A stretch of DNA of 64,000 bases from Holothuria scabra. Taxonomy: Eukaryota > Echinodermata > Holothuroidea > Aspidochirotida > Holothuriidae. Positions 12,901 through 23,603 of the stretch are shown here, piece after piece. Position numbers and translations under genes: made by a program. How positions within the stretch are numbered: position 1 is the first letter of the stretch; the number at the start of each line of letters is the position of its first letter. Where the stretch lies: positions 36,893,884 through 36,957,883 of the forward strand of contig CM074200.1 of NCBI GenBank assembly GCA_037179385.1. The letters run 5' to 3'. The notes under the pieces are model-generated. The model was not told the origin of the DNA. It made no database searches and worked only from the letters and a program-made list of their open reading frames with translations.

Positions 12901-15900
12901 TATGATTTTGTGTAAGTCAATTCCCAGATTTTGCACAAAAGTTGAAATATTTTTGAAATATGGCAAGATAAGGTCAAAATCATTTCACATATTGCAGGAA
13001 TATGATTTACTTTCCCATTCTAGTCAAATGTTTGTTAAAAATATAACAGAGTCTTCGTCAAATCATACAAATTTTAACCTCACGGCGGTGGTCTTGGTGC
13101 GCATTTTTTTGTCCCAGTCAGTGGCAACCAGCTACGGATAGGACATACATGTTACATGCTTTATTCATGCTTATAAGACTGTGCCCAGCCTTAAATTTCT
13201 GAGTTGTGCAAAATTGCATTTGTAGTTTTAGACGTTAAAAATTATATACACTCAACAGACTTAAATTGGACAAATAGATATTTATGTGGGCAAGTAGATT
13301 GAGAAAACAGCTGGCCCCTTGGACAAGTAGGAAAGAAAAAATTTGTCCAAGCCTGGGTGATGTGGACTACAACTCCCCCCTACCTTCCCAAAGGGTTCAA
13401 AATTAGCATAAGCCCGCTAGCCCAGGGCTAGTTGAACATTCGTGTGTGCAAGTTCAATGTTAGTCAGCTAAGCCTTTTGGGCAAGTCCAAATCATGCTTA
13501 TTCTTTAAAATATAATTTCTTTAAAAAAGAAATTATGGCTAAAACCAGTGTTATTATTTTGTCGATATATAACAAACCACTTTTGTGGCTGTACCTGCAT
13601 ATATGAAAGAAATTCAGACTTTTGTTTTCATTTCATCTGTAAGGTAAATGAACTGCTTTTCTACCAAGCCTTATTAACTTACTTTGAAATTTCAAAGTAT
13701 TTTGTGAAAAGGGGGTTCTTTCTGGCTATGCATTTCGGCCAGTTGTGCACATAGGCCTAACGTTATATAAACACCCACATGTTCCTTGCATCACCAGTCT
13801 AGTTACGAGCCTGATACAGTTACTGTGACTCACATTACGGGCTAGCGGAACAAGTGTCTGGGCAAGTGATTTACAAGGGCTGAAAGCCCGACGGAAAAGT
13901 GATAAGCCAATGCTAATTTCGAACTCTGCCTTACCAATTTCATAGATCATGTGGGAAGAAATTCACATTGCTAATGAGGTATCATGATAAAATAGCAAAG
14001 CTGCATCTCCCTCAGTTAACCTGCAGCCATGCTTTGTTACTCCACACATCACAGTAGCAGACCAGTGTTATAATAATGCTATTTGTAAAGTGTGCAGTAA
14101 CAAATCATGACAGGGACAGTTGCAGCCTACAATTTTGACATGGTATCTTACCAATGATGAGAAATGTACCCCCTTCCCTTCCCTCCTTTCCATTCCATGT
14201 TGGTGCACCTGTTACCAGGAAGTGAAGAAGAGTCAAGAGTGGGACTGCCTAGGAGATAAAACAAGTAATTCAAATAATAAGTCCATGCCAAACACTCCAT
14301 CTACTTATCCTTCAGTCATAAATATCAGAAGTTGCTGGCCGAAGGCCATTTTGTTCCTGAATCAGTTTATTAGCTGTGATCTCCACCTTACAGTCTCTAT
14401 ATCTCTGTATGTTTTGTATACGGACAACCTGCAGCCTATATTAGGCTATTTGGTATGTTTGATGCTGAACTTAGCCACTGAATTTTTCTCCACATAATAT
14501 GACAAACTTTCTTTAAGACTAAGTTTCAAAGTTACATGAATAAAATCTAAACTGAAATAAAATGAAATAATTAAAGGTTTTAATCTTGTCAAAGAGTCTC
14601 TGATTTCTCTGTCGCAAAAACATGTTTATTCTGACCCATTCCATCATTTTATCATTTTTACTACAGATGAAAAAACCATCTCTTTCAAGACCATTAACTT
14701 TGGACCACTGGCATGTATCCAGGATAAGCACATCAATATGCCCTTTCAGTCTTGGGAGCTCCGACCTTTAGGGAGTAACCACACCAAACTGACCATAATC
14801 TCTGCCATATTGGAGGTGGAAATTGAAATTAAGGTGAGCTTAAACAATGGTCTAATAAATTAAAGGATGAACAAAAAATATTCCCCGAAAATAATCCCCC
14901 AGTAATATGAAAAGCCACATTTTCTTCATAACAAATAATTAAATTTCTAAGTTGGATGAATAAAAACTGAACTGATTGAAATGAAAGGAAATGATTACAA
15001 AATTTGATCTTTGTAAATTGGCTGTTATATTAAGTGAGTTTGTCACATGACTCTAAACAGCCAATCATGATACAGGACAGCCTACTACATTACTTCAAGT
15101 TGTGGACACTGCTCTTGCCCTCTAAGTGATATATAGAAGTATATGTGTTTAAAGACATAAGTGGCTTAGCCAGTTAAAAGCAGTAGTATGTATTTAATAT
15201 GTGCAGTACCAGTTTGTGATGTTATTTGGGTGAAGTAACTATCAACTATGATTGGACAAATCTCCACCAAGACCCACCTTCTCCTACACCCCCCTCCCCT
15301 TCCCCTCAGACAATTTGCAGCCACAGAAATATCACTGGATAAGTTGTCCAAGGAGTAGTCATTATGAATTCCAACTGTACTATAGGGATCTGAGTTGGAT
15401 ATTATTTTGTAGCCATGGTGATGCCTTAATCAGCTTGGTCAGAACTTCAGAAGCTTCAAAATAATTGTTTTGTTCATGGTAATGTTTGTAATTCAAACTT
15501 GATATTAAATGGAACTTTTACTGATTAGTAAACAGCAGCTGTCGAAATTGATCAAATTGCACCCAAGAAAAGACTTGAGTGTGAAACATGAAGGAACGAG
15601 GCACTAACATTTATAGAAATGTGAAAGGATTATAACATTATCTAATACAGTAGGGTATCTTGATTGTTGCTGGAGTTTATACTATAAATTGTAATGTAAG
15701 ATTTCAAAGAATTTCCTGAATTCAGGAAATTGGTACTAATGAGCAGAATTCTCAGGAAATTCATTTTGCAGCACAAAAAGTTTTGGCCAAGGGTGGGGTA
15801 TAATTTCTGCTGCATGAATATACCTGAAAAAACCAAATAAGGTAACTATTTAACACCTTGTAGACCTTCTGTCTGGAAAACTCTTTAAAGGAGAACCCTC

Positions 15901-18291
15901 CAATTAGACTGCTGACAATCCTAAACAGGAAGTTTCAGGAAATGGATTACTTACATCTCTGTACTAGGGCTGTTAACATTAGCTACTAATCGCTAAACGA
16001 TCCCATGTGTAATAAATGTTAAGTGCAAAGCTACCAGAAATTAATCGCAAAACTTGTTTTTGACATTTTGCTAGAGTATAAAAATGGATAGAAAATTTTT
16101 TTATCCATTTGTATACTCTGATGATCCCTGGTTTTTAGCTCACACATGTACACAGTACATGTGTGAGGTTATGAAATGGGCCAGATTGTGTCATCTTTTT
16201 AACAAAAGCCTACTTCACCTCCATTTGTAGAGATTTGGTTCTGAAATTTTGGTATATGATTGTTTGTCAGTACAGCATCATAAACCAGCATGTTTTTTTT
16301 AGCTATTTGTGTAGAGCAGAGTTCATTGTGCCTGCCTAACAGTTAGCTGTTTATTCATTGTGCTGACTGCAGTGTACTTGGTTGTGTGTTCAATTGCAGT
16401 CTTGCAAATGCCTTACAAGTAGACTGCCGCTTGATATCTGACCCACCTGACTGATCAATGGTTTCTGCAATCACAGTGCCTTGTGGATAATAGCACCGTA
16501 TTGTGAAGAGGGCTTCATGTTGGAATCAGTAGCTAGGGATACTGTGGCCAGTGTAGCTTACAAGAAAGGAAATAGGCTTAATGTGGTGGGGACATCTATT
16601 CTTTTTCCATTTTTCCTATTTTTGGTCAAGGCAAGTAATTCTGATAACTATTTGGGTTCAAGTGCAGTAGGAGAGTCATTTGAGGATGCATGTTTTTATT
16701 TTAACAGTGCAAATTCACACAGTGTTTCTTATGGAGTTATAGGAGAAACTAAATGTTTTTTGCAGTACTTCATAATATGCTTGATACATTCTACATATTT
16801 AGAATTTTTCCCAACTTGCTCCTAATTAAGTTTGTATAGCTCAACAGGATTTTCTTAATTTTAAGAACTTTTTGCAGTGCTATTTGTAGATCTGTCAATT
16901 AGATTGTTTCCTTCCGATGTAAAAGTTTGCACTTTTTGAAAGAGATTACCTTGTGATTTTGCAGTTGGGTTTTGAGTTCTTTGCTCTTTTTGTACCTGAT
17001 ATTTACCATTGTTAAGGTAAGGAGCTTTTGTGGAAGCAGATGAAGAAGTAATAAAAGTTGGTTTTTTGAGTTGCTATTTTTTACAGACAAGAGACAATGT
17101 GTGAGCTACAACAGCATTGCTGTTCTAGTTGTTAAATGGAACATTCTGGGCATATTTGAACCTTGTAGGCTTCAAAGTTTCAGAATAATTTGATTTTACC
17201 ATGCAAGATAACAACAATTATTACTTCTGCATTACTTTCACATTTACTTATCAATCACTACATACTGAAATAATTTTTTTTTTGTCGTGATAAGGTTATC
17301 AGAAGTAATGGCTAAACGCTCGCAAGTTTTTGAGGTTAAAGGTTTAGTTATTTTGCTAAACGTTCACAGCTCTACTCTGTATGTCTAATTTTTGACTAAT
17401 TCTTTTTTTTTTTCAATTCTTATTTCTTTCTTTAAATCTTTATTTTCTCAGGATGCTCTCTGCTGTTTTCATCTGACGGCTGAGAGTACTACCAAACCAG
17501 ACTTAGAGAGCATTATGGATAAATGGATGACTCCACAAAATCTCATAAAGGTAGTCTATCGTATTTGAACTCCCTCAGATGTTACAGTATCTTATGTAAC
17601 AGTACAGAAATATTGATGCAAGATTTGACCACACCCTCATTGGATTTTAAGTATTGGCAATAATATGTTACTTTGTGTACATCTTGTTATGTATGCCTCC
17701 ATGAGAAACACCTTGACTTATTTTTGGAGTCATAATTCTTTGCATGGTCAAGTGGTTAGAGTATCCATCTTGCAGCTGAGGGGGGGGGGGTGAGGGGTGT
17801 CTGGAATTTGACTCCTTTACCGTAGACTTTAAAAATGGGTAAAAATTGTGCTTGGTGGTCAGCGTAAGCAATGGATTAGAGGAAACAAGTCACTGGGCCA
17901 CAATTGGATAAAAGCAATGGCTGGCCTGATTTAAACTAACGATTTGTCCCTGTCAGAGAGATGCTTTTTACATCTACTGAATTCATTTTGAGCGTAGTTT
18001 ACTCTAAACAATCTTAAAGATACAGATTGTTCTTCCCATGTGCAGAGTGTGCATTATGTGTATTCCAGTAGTAGCATTGGAACAAGTGCATACTGTTAAG
18101 ACCACAAAAAAAAAAAAAAAAATTGTAGTATGTACAATTAACCTCATACCCTGTCCTTTCAAGTTTGATATAAATTTATGCATAAATGATGATAGTTACT
18201 TGTAACTGTGCCCTTATATGTGAAGAGAATGGAGAAAGCAATCCAGTTTTTGGTTCCTTGCAGTAGCAAAGGAACCTATGTAGTCAGGTTG

Positions 18292-18333
<42 letters not shown>

Positions 18334-21300
18334 CACTTGCTTCGGTACGCTCTAACTCAACAAGGGAAGGTTGGATGGAACTTTGATTTGGTACATAGAT
18401 TCGTCATAGGGAGACGGTGTGCCGTATTGTTTTTGGTGGAGGTCAAAGGTCATTTGGGGTCGCCAGAGGTCAAAAACTAAAAACCTTTTCAACACGATAT
18501 CTCTAGATAGGAAACCTGGATAAAAGTCATACTTGGTGTGTGGATGTGTTATGGTATAAGGATGAAATTGGATATGTTTGGTGAAGGTCAAGGGGTCATC
18601 TGGGGTCACCAGGGGTCATACACTGAAAAAAGTTTTAACACAGTATTTTAAGGTACAAAGGACATATATCAAATCAATCTGTGTTTGGTTAAGGTCAAAG
18701 GTCATCAAGGTCACTGGAGGTCAACCGCTGGAAATGTTATTTAGAAAATCTTGTAAGCTAGATAAAGATAGCTTCAACAGATTTTTTATCTCACCTGGTT
18801 TTGCATGCTTATACACCCAAACACCTAAGAAATATGGCCTTTGCGTTTGTTCAGTAATGATTCCTTCGGGTTGTACACATATTTGGGATCATTCAAAGTT
18901 TTAAGAGGGCAATAACGGAAATCTGTAGATTTCACTAAACACCAGTCACTCTGCATTAAACTCGTCTCTCTGCCAGTGGAAGCAATGCATGGATTGTACA
19001 GTATGTCTCTTTAATACTGCTGTGCTCTGTGGGGGTAACCTAATCCTCATTCTATTATCACACCCCATTAATCACTTGCTTTCTGCTTAACTGCTGAATA
19101 AACACTGTTTTCTGTGTAGAGGTAGCAAACAGGACAAATGGTAGTTTGTTTTAAAGTAATAGCAAGTTTTATTTGAGAGCAGGTAAAAATAAATTGTGAG
19201 AGAAATACAAGGGGTGTTTTTCTCTCTCTGACCACATTGTTTATTGATGATAATATCAAATTTGATTACAAGCATAAATACTGTACATATGGAAATGAGG
19301 AAATATTTTTGAAGGATCACCAAGCATTATAAAAGTTGAAGGTTAGTAAAGCCACAAAAATTTGATCTTTGATATCATGTAATATAAGTAATAAAATATC
19401 CCTTGTGAAGATGTTACAAACATTGAGTATGCGCTTTTGCTTAGCTTAATTTCAGAGACTGGCTGTACATTCTTATAATATCCAGCAAGGAACCACAGTG
19501 CCCATTGGGCTCTTGTTTCTTGATAAATGTCCCTCTTGTAGAATAATATCATAGCAATTGCTTGTTGTCAGAATTGCCATGAACTAATGCTTTTCTTTGT
19601 GGTCATGTCTAGGTGGATGTATCCATGAGATAATCTTCAAAAGAATATTTATCTGCAAGAAATTCCTCTCCAGTTTTAAGGAGGTTGATTATAACCAACT
19701 TTACAACAAAATCTTATAATGTAACAAATCCAACTAACAGGGTTGGACTAATCCCATGTCCAAAAATCTGAATCTGGGGTGGGTAAAAAAATCATCAGTC
19801 AGACTTTTGCAATGCTCAATATTGTAGTCTGCGGTAAAAGATAGCCCAGTGAAGTTTCATTTCCAATGGATTGCAATGGGTACCACTGGATGGCAAGCAA
19901 TGTCAATGAATTTGTCAGAGCCTGACAACTGGACTTAAAGAAAAACATCATCTTGTTTAAAAATGTTCTTTTGGTTAGAGCTAAATTCATCTTTGGTTAG
20001 AGTTGAATCCATCTTTTTACAGAAATTCTTTTCTTTCTCAACAGGCTATGAGAGCAGCTGGGGTTAATCTGTTTCCAGAGAGTGACTCTCATAAGTATGT
20101 CAGCATCACAGAGAAGGTAATGAAGGCCAGTTTAATTGCAGGGCTCGAAATAACCAACAGCACCAGCACCCATGGTGGTTGGGTCCTTTCTGATGGCTGT
20201 GGTGCCCCTCAGTAACTCATCTTTCTCCTCCTCCCCCCCTGCCTATTTTAAGTCCTGTAGTTTCTTAAGTAGCGTGTTATGTCTGATATTTCAATATCAT
20301 ACTTGCCAAACATTCCATTTTTGGTGGAACTGATAAAGATCAGAACATTCTGATCACATTCAGTGTCAAATATGTACCAATTGTAAAAATTATCAACAAA
20401 ACCGCAAAGACACTGTTTGGAAGAAATGTCAATCTTTGCATACATTTAATTATTCTTAACATTTAGAGAGGGAAATGGACTCATATGATCATTTTCTTCT
20501 GCCTCCTCCCCCTTTTAAACAAACTTAGTCAGACAAGGAATTTTAGATTTTCCACTTGAGCTACAAATCTCACTCGTTAGAAAATTAAGGATGGTTGTGA
20601 GTGTGCTGTTTTAATTAACTTGAATAGATTTATATGAACTCAAAATCCTCATCTATGTGAGCAAGAAATCACACTCTTCAAAGTGTTTTTTGGTGTGTGA
20701 TTGCACTCATGTCTCAAAATTCAAGGAGTGTTTAGTTGAAATAAAGTTTGTTGGGAAGGTGAAACATACAGCTAAATATTTGAACACCTTCATACTTATT
20801 TGGTATTGTTCAAATTTGTTGGGAAAGCAGTTGACACAATCATACATTTGTCTGGAAGCAAATTGGTACAAATGTATGATGATGGTTTTGCTTAAATGTA
20901 TGATCGTGTAGACTGGGCTTAAGAATCTTTAAATGTTTAAAACATTTTGCAACATGGATGTAAATATCCCTTTCTGTAAGACTTGTGTGCAGGAAATTAG
21001 TCAGAACTGTCCAGTGGTCCCAGGCTAAGATCAGCTACCTGTGGTTTGGTAACATGTATGGTAGTTATGATACTTTGAAACTTACACATAAAATTTCTTT
21101 CAGAGATTGTATTGTTGGGTTTTGCAGAGGTGCCAAGTCTACCAAATTTTCAGAGAGGCTCCCTGAAAATTCAACGATTTTTGTCCATTCCAACTAGCAA
21201 ATATGACAACCTCCCTGATTCAAGAAAGTTTTTCCCTCATCAAGTTGCATGTAATTCTAAAAAGGCTCCCCGATTCCTGTGTGAAACCTCCCTGATTTCT

Positions 21301-23186
21301 GGATGTAGATGTTGGCATCTCTGGTTTTGCTTCACAGCAAACCTATTGGTTGTCTAATCCTTACCTAGTTAAAAGAAGCATTTGTGAGGAGATGTGCTTG
21401 AGAAAACTTCCATTCTTTAAAAGTTGTTCTATTTCTTCTTGCAGAAATGTAAACAAGATCTTTTATTTCCTTTTAATGCAGGATGAAAATGTCGAGGGCG
21501 CTGTCTATGAGCAGATGTCTCTCACAGCTTCTAACTTTGCTTATTCCTGGAGTAAATGGAACTGTGAAGCTAGTCAGGATAAGATAGTTATACTGGGGGC
21601 TGAAAAATTGGATGGAAATGCCTTGACTGATGTAAGTTTAAATCTTTTTAACTAGCTATGCCTTACCTTTGATGAACCAAGATGTACTTGTAACTTTTGT
21701 ATGGTCCAGGTAATGCATCAGTTGTACCAGGACTGGAATTAAGCTTGAAAAAAGGCACAGCCAAAGTAAGAAATTTGTGGGTAGGTCTATTTTATGTCAC
21801 AGGATATTTTAAGGGCCACCAGGACCATCAGAAAGGTTGTGACAGGTCTGGCTGTCGGTGCTGTCAGTTAATTGCATCACTGATTGAACAGACCATCTCC
21901 TGCCTCTCTCAGTCGATTTCACCCCTATGCCTTTTTTTCAGTTTGTTCAATGTGAACTTGTGATGTGGTTGACTAGAAGGTTGGAAACTGAAAAGAAGTT
22001 GGGAAAAGGAAGAAGAAACTAGATTATGAAGGATAGGATAATGGTGGTGCAAAATGACAATGGGATGTACTTGCATGATGAGTTGTATCTAGTTACACCT
22101 TCAACTATGTGTATCTTTAGTGTAAGTTAAGATTTCATCATAAATTTTTTATTTATCCTAGGAGGAATGGTCAATGCTGTTGATGAGGAATGAGCGTTGC
22201 TTCAAACTGAAGATGAAAGAATATGATGATGAGTTTTCGGAAGTCTATGCTGATGGTATTCAGGTAAGTAGATGGGATGGTACAATCCTTGACAAAAGAC
22301 ATGAAACAAAACCACTCTTAGTGCCACAAAATGCACTTGTAATCCCACAAACTAAACTTGGAACCCCTTAGCCACCTTTCAGTGTTGTGGTCCATCTTAT
22401 TATGACCAATTTGTGACCAGTATTGAAAGGAGCAGGAAACGCGACTTGTTTCATTTTTGTCAGGAGTGTAGTTTTATGCTGATAGGAGTACATGAAGGCA
22501 TTTATTAGTTTAATTTTCACAAGAGTGTAAAAGGCACACTGGTCTCGTCCTTCTAAGAGAGTATATTTGCTCAGTTAATAAAAGCACTGATATTTTGGTA
22601 ACAACTTATTTAATATTTTGGAAGCAGGGCATAAACCCTTCTTGACAACTCTCCTTCTGTATTTATTTGTGAAGTCTTAATGAAGTAATGTTAATGTTAA
22701 TGAAATAGAAAGATGATCTGTGAAATAGTTTAGTATAGGCTGATTAATAGGTAAAGATTGCTTAAAGCAAGTTAAGGATAGCTTAAGTTTTAAATTGATT
22801 GTACCAAAGCTGTTTGAAAAATTAAGGGGGAAAGGGAAAATAAATCCATACTCAAAAAGTTCTTTTCCTTGATCTTGGACATGCTTATAAATTTAGGAAC
22901 TTCCATTACTAGCTAGTTTAACATGGTATCTTTTTAGTACTAGCCTGGACTTGACATCCATTGTAGTGGATACAGAGTCCTACTTTTTTAATGCAGCATG
23001 TGACCCAACATATATTGTTCCTTTTTTCCCTTTGTCTATTCCTTCTAGTTCCATGCTGACCTTTATCACATGGTTGTTGAGCTTTCATCTGATGCTGGGA
23101 GAGAGAGGATGAGTCAAACAGACTTCAAGTTTGTGGATGCTGTCAAGCAGATCTTATCTGCATGTAAAGTCATCACATACTCATAA
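751..23186 (+). CDS. DNAI7: DNAI7 (CASC1/CFAP94), 3' part of gene, at least nine exons
   Basis: Axonemal dynein-associated protein of the Casc1 family, needed for dynein arm assembly or stability in motile cilia (family knowledge). The exons 751-969, 4396-4567, 12212-12318, 14667-14833, 17452-17550, 20045-20116, 21482-21631, 22162-22263 and 23049-23186 all have AG/GT borders. They sum to 1226 nt: two bases finishing a codon, then 407 codons and a TAA stop. Family hallmarks visible are LRAYQVLGGVLYFDLL (exon 1 here), LYSEEPQLVYWSEKG (exon 3), INMPFQSWELRPLG followed by EVEIEIK (exon at 14667), and the ending FHADLYHMVVELSS. The N-terminal charged coiled-coil part and the start codon lie left of the window. 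The first visible exon is very acidic (E/D run). A possible extra exon at 12742-12846 is listed separately. Introns are loaded with transposons, the largest being a 5.8-kb hAT. No clear AATAAA was seen in the first 400 nt after the stop. Confidence 0.93.
1171..1378 (-). repeat. tRNA-derived SINE-like repeat, tail-side copy
   Basis: It begins with the gttagttag tail motif and carries the shared core (mirror of cagtgagccacaactgg and gcaatggagtagg). At least ten relatives occur in this window. The tRNA-like head is missing or degraded here. Confidence 0.6.
2440..2665 (-). repeat. tRNA-derived SINE-like repeat
   Basis: Core of the same SINE family on the minus strand, with a partial head (mirror of attagagcatccgac) at its right end. 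Moderately diverged. Confidence 0.55.
2855..3030 (-). repeat. tRNA-derived SINE-like repeat, partial
   Basis: Shares the core segments cagtccttttccagatgtgg and ccattgctgaagcagagcat with the other copies. Head absent. Confidence 0.55.
3463..3695. repeat. Local tandem duplication of about 181 bp
   Basis: The stretch gttattttaaccaagtcctg at about 3470 recurs at about 3651 with few changes (flank plus the left end of hAT-like MITE family 1). A MITE end and its flank were therefore duplicated together. Confidence 0.6.
3696..4048. mobile_element. hAT-like MITE, family 1, second copy
   Basis: Starts CAGGCCTCGTTTTTC and ends with cgaaaattgaaccctt. Interior phrases such as gtgttcatgtacttatagtc match the copy at 257-547. 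No clear target duplication is left. Confidence 0.55.
4396..4567 (+). CDS. DNAI7: DNAI7 exon
   Basis: The acceptor is tcttcttcag and the donor is GTAAGT at 4568. The frame joins the previous exon as ...WIMTQ-VTSSELQRVPYPP and contains an alanine-rich stretch, ALASAAAATEALGAPP. It ends two bases into a codon that the next exon completes (AA+A, Lys). Confidence 0.88.
4649..5003. mobile_element. TTAA-flanked MITE, family A (diverged)
   Basis: Left TTAA at 4645-4648; the right one is mutated (TGAA). The ends mirror each other loosely (ggcaatcctcaccctgaaac and tttggattcagaggatc). The interior matches the copies at 31974, 43979 and 59067, for example agagtgttttgattacac. Confidence 0.55.
5423..5430. 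repeat. Target site duplication (left) of the 5.8-kb hAT
   Basis: AAAGTAAG, identical to 11203-11210 just outside the right end. Confidence 0.9.
7036..7368 (-). pseudogene. Inverted N-terminal BED-type zinc-finger segment of the hAT transposase
   Basis: The minus-strand reading frame starts MGKCRFNLLWLKHPKYCSW and has one finger with spacing C-x2-C-x16-H-x5-H (CKIC ... HLKGKKH), then a Ser/Thr/Gly-rich linker ending STVETF. In related hAT proteins this segment is the N-terminus directly preceding the RNase H-like part on the same strand (from memory of the family). Here it points away from the rest. GAAACCTT occurs as an inverted pair at 7061-7068 and 7375-7382, exactly bounding the 306-bp flipped piece. 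Re-inversion would join ...TVETF to VTREQ in frame. Confidence 0.75.
7373..9957 (+). pseudogene. hAT transposase catalytic region, interrupted by a stop codon
   Basis: Two exons. The first ends at 7824 (KIFQ, donor GTATGG); the second starts at 8359 after attcag (VSMDGPNVNWKFY). Candidate catalytic acids are Asp in FDESLN (7636-7638), Asp in SMDGPN (8368-8370) and Glu in SVERGFS (9502-9504), the last lying in the C-terminal hAT dimerisation motif. An in-frame TAG at 9451-9453 breaks the frame shortly before that motif; the same frame then continues to 9957. The tail (about 9680-9957) is a charged coiled coil (EDEKRKKEKETKVLKRK). No start codon exists in frame because the first exon part is inverted. 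The product would bind the TIRs and excise the element; this copy is not expected to make an active enzyme. Confidence 0.85.
11203..11210. repeat. Target site duplication (right) of the 5.8-kb hAT
   Basis: AAAGTAAG, perfect match to the left copy. Confidence 0.9.
11864..12175. mobile_element. TTAA-flanked MITE, family D
   Basis: Flanked by TTAA on both sides (11860-11863, 12176-12179). The ends mirror each other weakly (aggggcagtcaa and gaagcaatcag). Its right part, read in reverse, matches the start of the copy at 28064 (tttgacag, then tgttccagcac). It ends just 36 nt before a DNAI7 exon. Confidence 0.55.
12212..12318 (+). CDS. DNAI7: DNAI7 exon
   Basis: The acceptor tttttcaccag ends at 12211. 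Two nearby AGs (after ctag and cag) would break the frame, so the first AG is chosen. It encodes LADNVLYSEEPQLVYWSEKG and WRLDGFTDITYSE, a conserved Casc1 segment. The donor is GTAGGG at 12319; the exon ends in phase 1. Confidence 0.9.
12742..12846 (+). CDS. DNAI7: Candidate extra (cassette) exon of DNAI7
   Basis: An open 105-nt stretch bounded by AG (gaatacag) and GTATGT, GC-richer than its surroundings, entering and leaving in phase 1. It can therefore be included or skipped without changing the DNAI7 frame. It would insert 35 residues, LDNNDAGFDKSPTRQPGQV and so on, Pro/Gly/Asp-rich, between TDITYSE and DEKTISFKT. The polypyrimidine tract is weak. From memory, other Casc1 proteins have no insertion at this point, so it is either lineage-specific, alternative, or a chance open stretch. 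Confidence 0.4.
12850..13128. mobile_element. MITE-like inverted-repeat element
   Basis: GCGCACCAAGA at 12880-12890 faces its mirror TCTTGGTGCGC at 13092-13102, with A-rich and GTTGC-type sequence outside both. Outer borders are approximate. It lies directly after the donor of the candidate exon at 12742-12846. Confidence 0.4.
13391..13928. mobile_element. Non-autonomous hAT element, 538 bp
   Basis: Ends AAGGGTTCAAAATTAGCAT and, read from the right, CAGAGTTCGAAATTAGCAT. The flanking octamers CCTTCCCA and CCTTACCA match at 7 of 8 positions. No coding capacity recognised. Confidence 0.7.
14667..14833 (+). CDS. DNAI7: DNAI7 exon (Casc1 core motif)
   Basis: The acceptor is tttactacag and the donor is GTGAGC. 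It encodes DEKTISFKTINFGPLACIQD, then KHINMPFQSWELRPLG and ILEVEIEIK, which is the most diagnostic Casc1/DNAI7 block in the window. It starts by completing a GAT codon and ends in phase 0. Confidence 0.93.
15965..17374. mobile_element. Non-autonomous hAT element, 1.4 kb
   Basis: Ends TAGGGCTGTTAACATTAGC and, from the right, TAGAGCTGTGAACGTTTAGC. The flanking octamers CTCTGTAC and CTCTGTAT match at 7 of 8. No transposase remnant was recognised. A second element with a terminal hairpin (16139-16167) seems to be nested inside. Confidence 0.72.
16139..16167. repeat. Perfect 13-bp-stem hairpin
   Basis: CTCACACATGTAC, a 3-nt loop, then GTACATGTGTGAG. It resembles the hairpin ends seen at 18252-18276 and near 34735-34775 in position within a repeat, although the sequences differ. 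Confidence 0.7.
17452..17550 (+). CDS. DNAI7: DNAI7 exon
   Basis: 33 codons in phase 0/0: DALCCFHLTAESTTKPDLES then IMDKWMTPQNLIK. The acceptor tattttctcag follows a long T-rich tract; the donor is GTAGTC. It lies just 3' of the hAT element at 15965-17374. Confidence 0.9.
17735..17935 (+). repeat. tRNA-derived SINE-like repeat with head
   Basis: The head tcaagtggttagagtatcca resembles a tRNA A box, and ctggaatttgactcc a B box. A G-run expansion lies between them. The core and tail (gggccacaattgg ... taaactaac) follow on the plus strand. Confidence 0.65.
18252..19520 (+). repeat. 1.25-kb dispersed repeat with AGGTCA half-sites, copy 1
   Basis: Starts with the hairpin GGTTCCTTGC-agta-GCAAAGGAACC and ends with GCAAGGAACC plus about 25 nt. 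Nearly the whole length recurs at 25076-26327 with clear but incomplete identity. Three internal units of about 150 bp carry aggtcaaaggtca-type direct repeats. A (GT)n run lies at 18293-18332. No protein domain recognised. Confidence 0.75.
18293..18332. repeat. (GT)n microsatellite
   Basis: About 20 uninterrupted GT units within the AGGTCA repeat; the paralogous copy at 25120 has only about six. Confidence 0.95.
20045..20116 (+). CDS. DNAI7: DNAI7 exon
   Basis: 24 codons in phase 0/0, AMRAAGVNLFPESDSHKYVS then ITEK. The acceptor is tttctcaacag and the donor is GTAATG. Confidence 0.88.
21482..21631 (+). CDS. DNAI7: DNAI7 exon
   Basis: 50 codons in phase 0/0, including AVYEQMSLTASNFAYSWSKW. 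The acceptor is taatgcag and the donor is GTAAGT. Confidence 0.9.
22162..22263 (+). CDS. DNAI7: DNAI7 exon
   Basis: 34 codons in phase 0/0, EEWSMLLMRNERCFKLKMKE then YDDEFSEVYADGIQ. The acceptor is tttatcctag and the donor is GTAAGT. Confidence 0.9.
23049..23186 (+). CDS. DNAI7: DNAI7 last coding exon
   Basis: 45 codons and a TAA stop. It begins FHADLYHMVVELSSDAGRER and ends KVITYS. The acceptor is ccttctag. It gives the conserved C-terminus of the family. Confidence 0.92.
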   Translation, partial: FHADLYHMVVELSSDAGRERMSQTDFKFVDAVKQILSACKVITYS

Positions 23187-23603
23187 AAATATGAAAGGAC
23201 CAGAACTGAATACCTTCAAATGCTTTTGATTTACATATTATATAGTAAGCAGCCTTTCATTCACACTATCAGATTAGGAGTTCAAAACGAAACTAGGAAA
23301 AAAGTTTGAAATAGAAAAAGTTACGCTGAAGATTTTGAAAAAGGGTTTACTCTTTTGAAAGTCTTATTTGTACAATCAAAACGAAACTTCCATTCACTAC
23401 CAGATAGTACACCAGGCTTTTTCAGGTGGAGTACATATCACACTTGCGAGGAAATTTATTAGGATCATAGCCTTGTAGGGTTGCTGTTTCACTGAACTTA
23501 AAAAAAAATTTGCCCCTGTTTTTTATGCCCCAAATTTAAGGCCTGGTATGCCACATGTGGCTTAATGGCAAAGGAATGAACATTTTTAGATGAAGAATAT
23601 TAA

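Noticed and set aside
12602..12966. Overlapping minus-strand open frames of 77-104 codons
   Set aside because: Antisense to the candidate DNAI7 exon and a MITE; frames overlap each other and show no domain.
16481..16825. 114-codon open frame in the 1.4-kb hAT element
   Set aside because: No transposase motif, hydrophobic AT-driven composition; likely chance.
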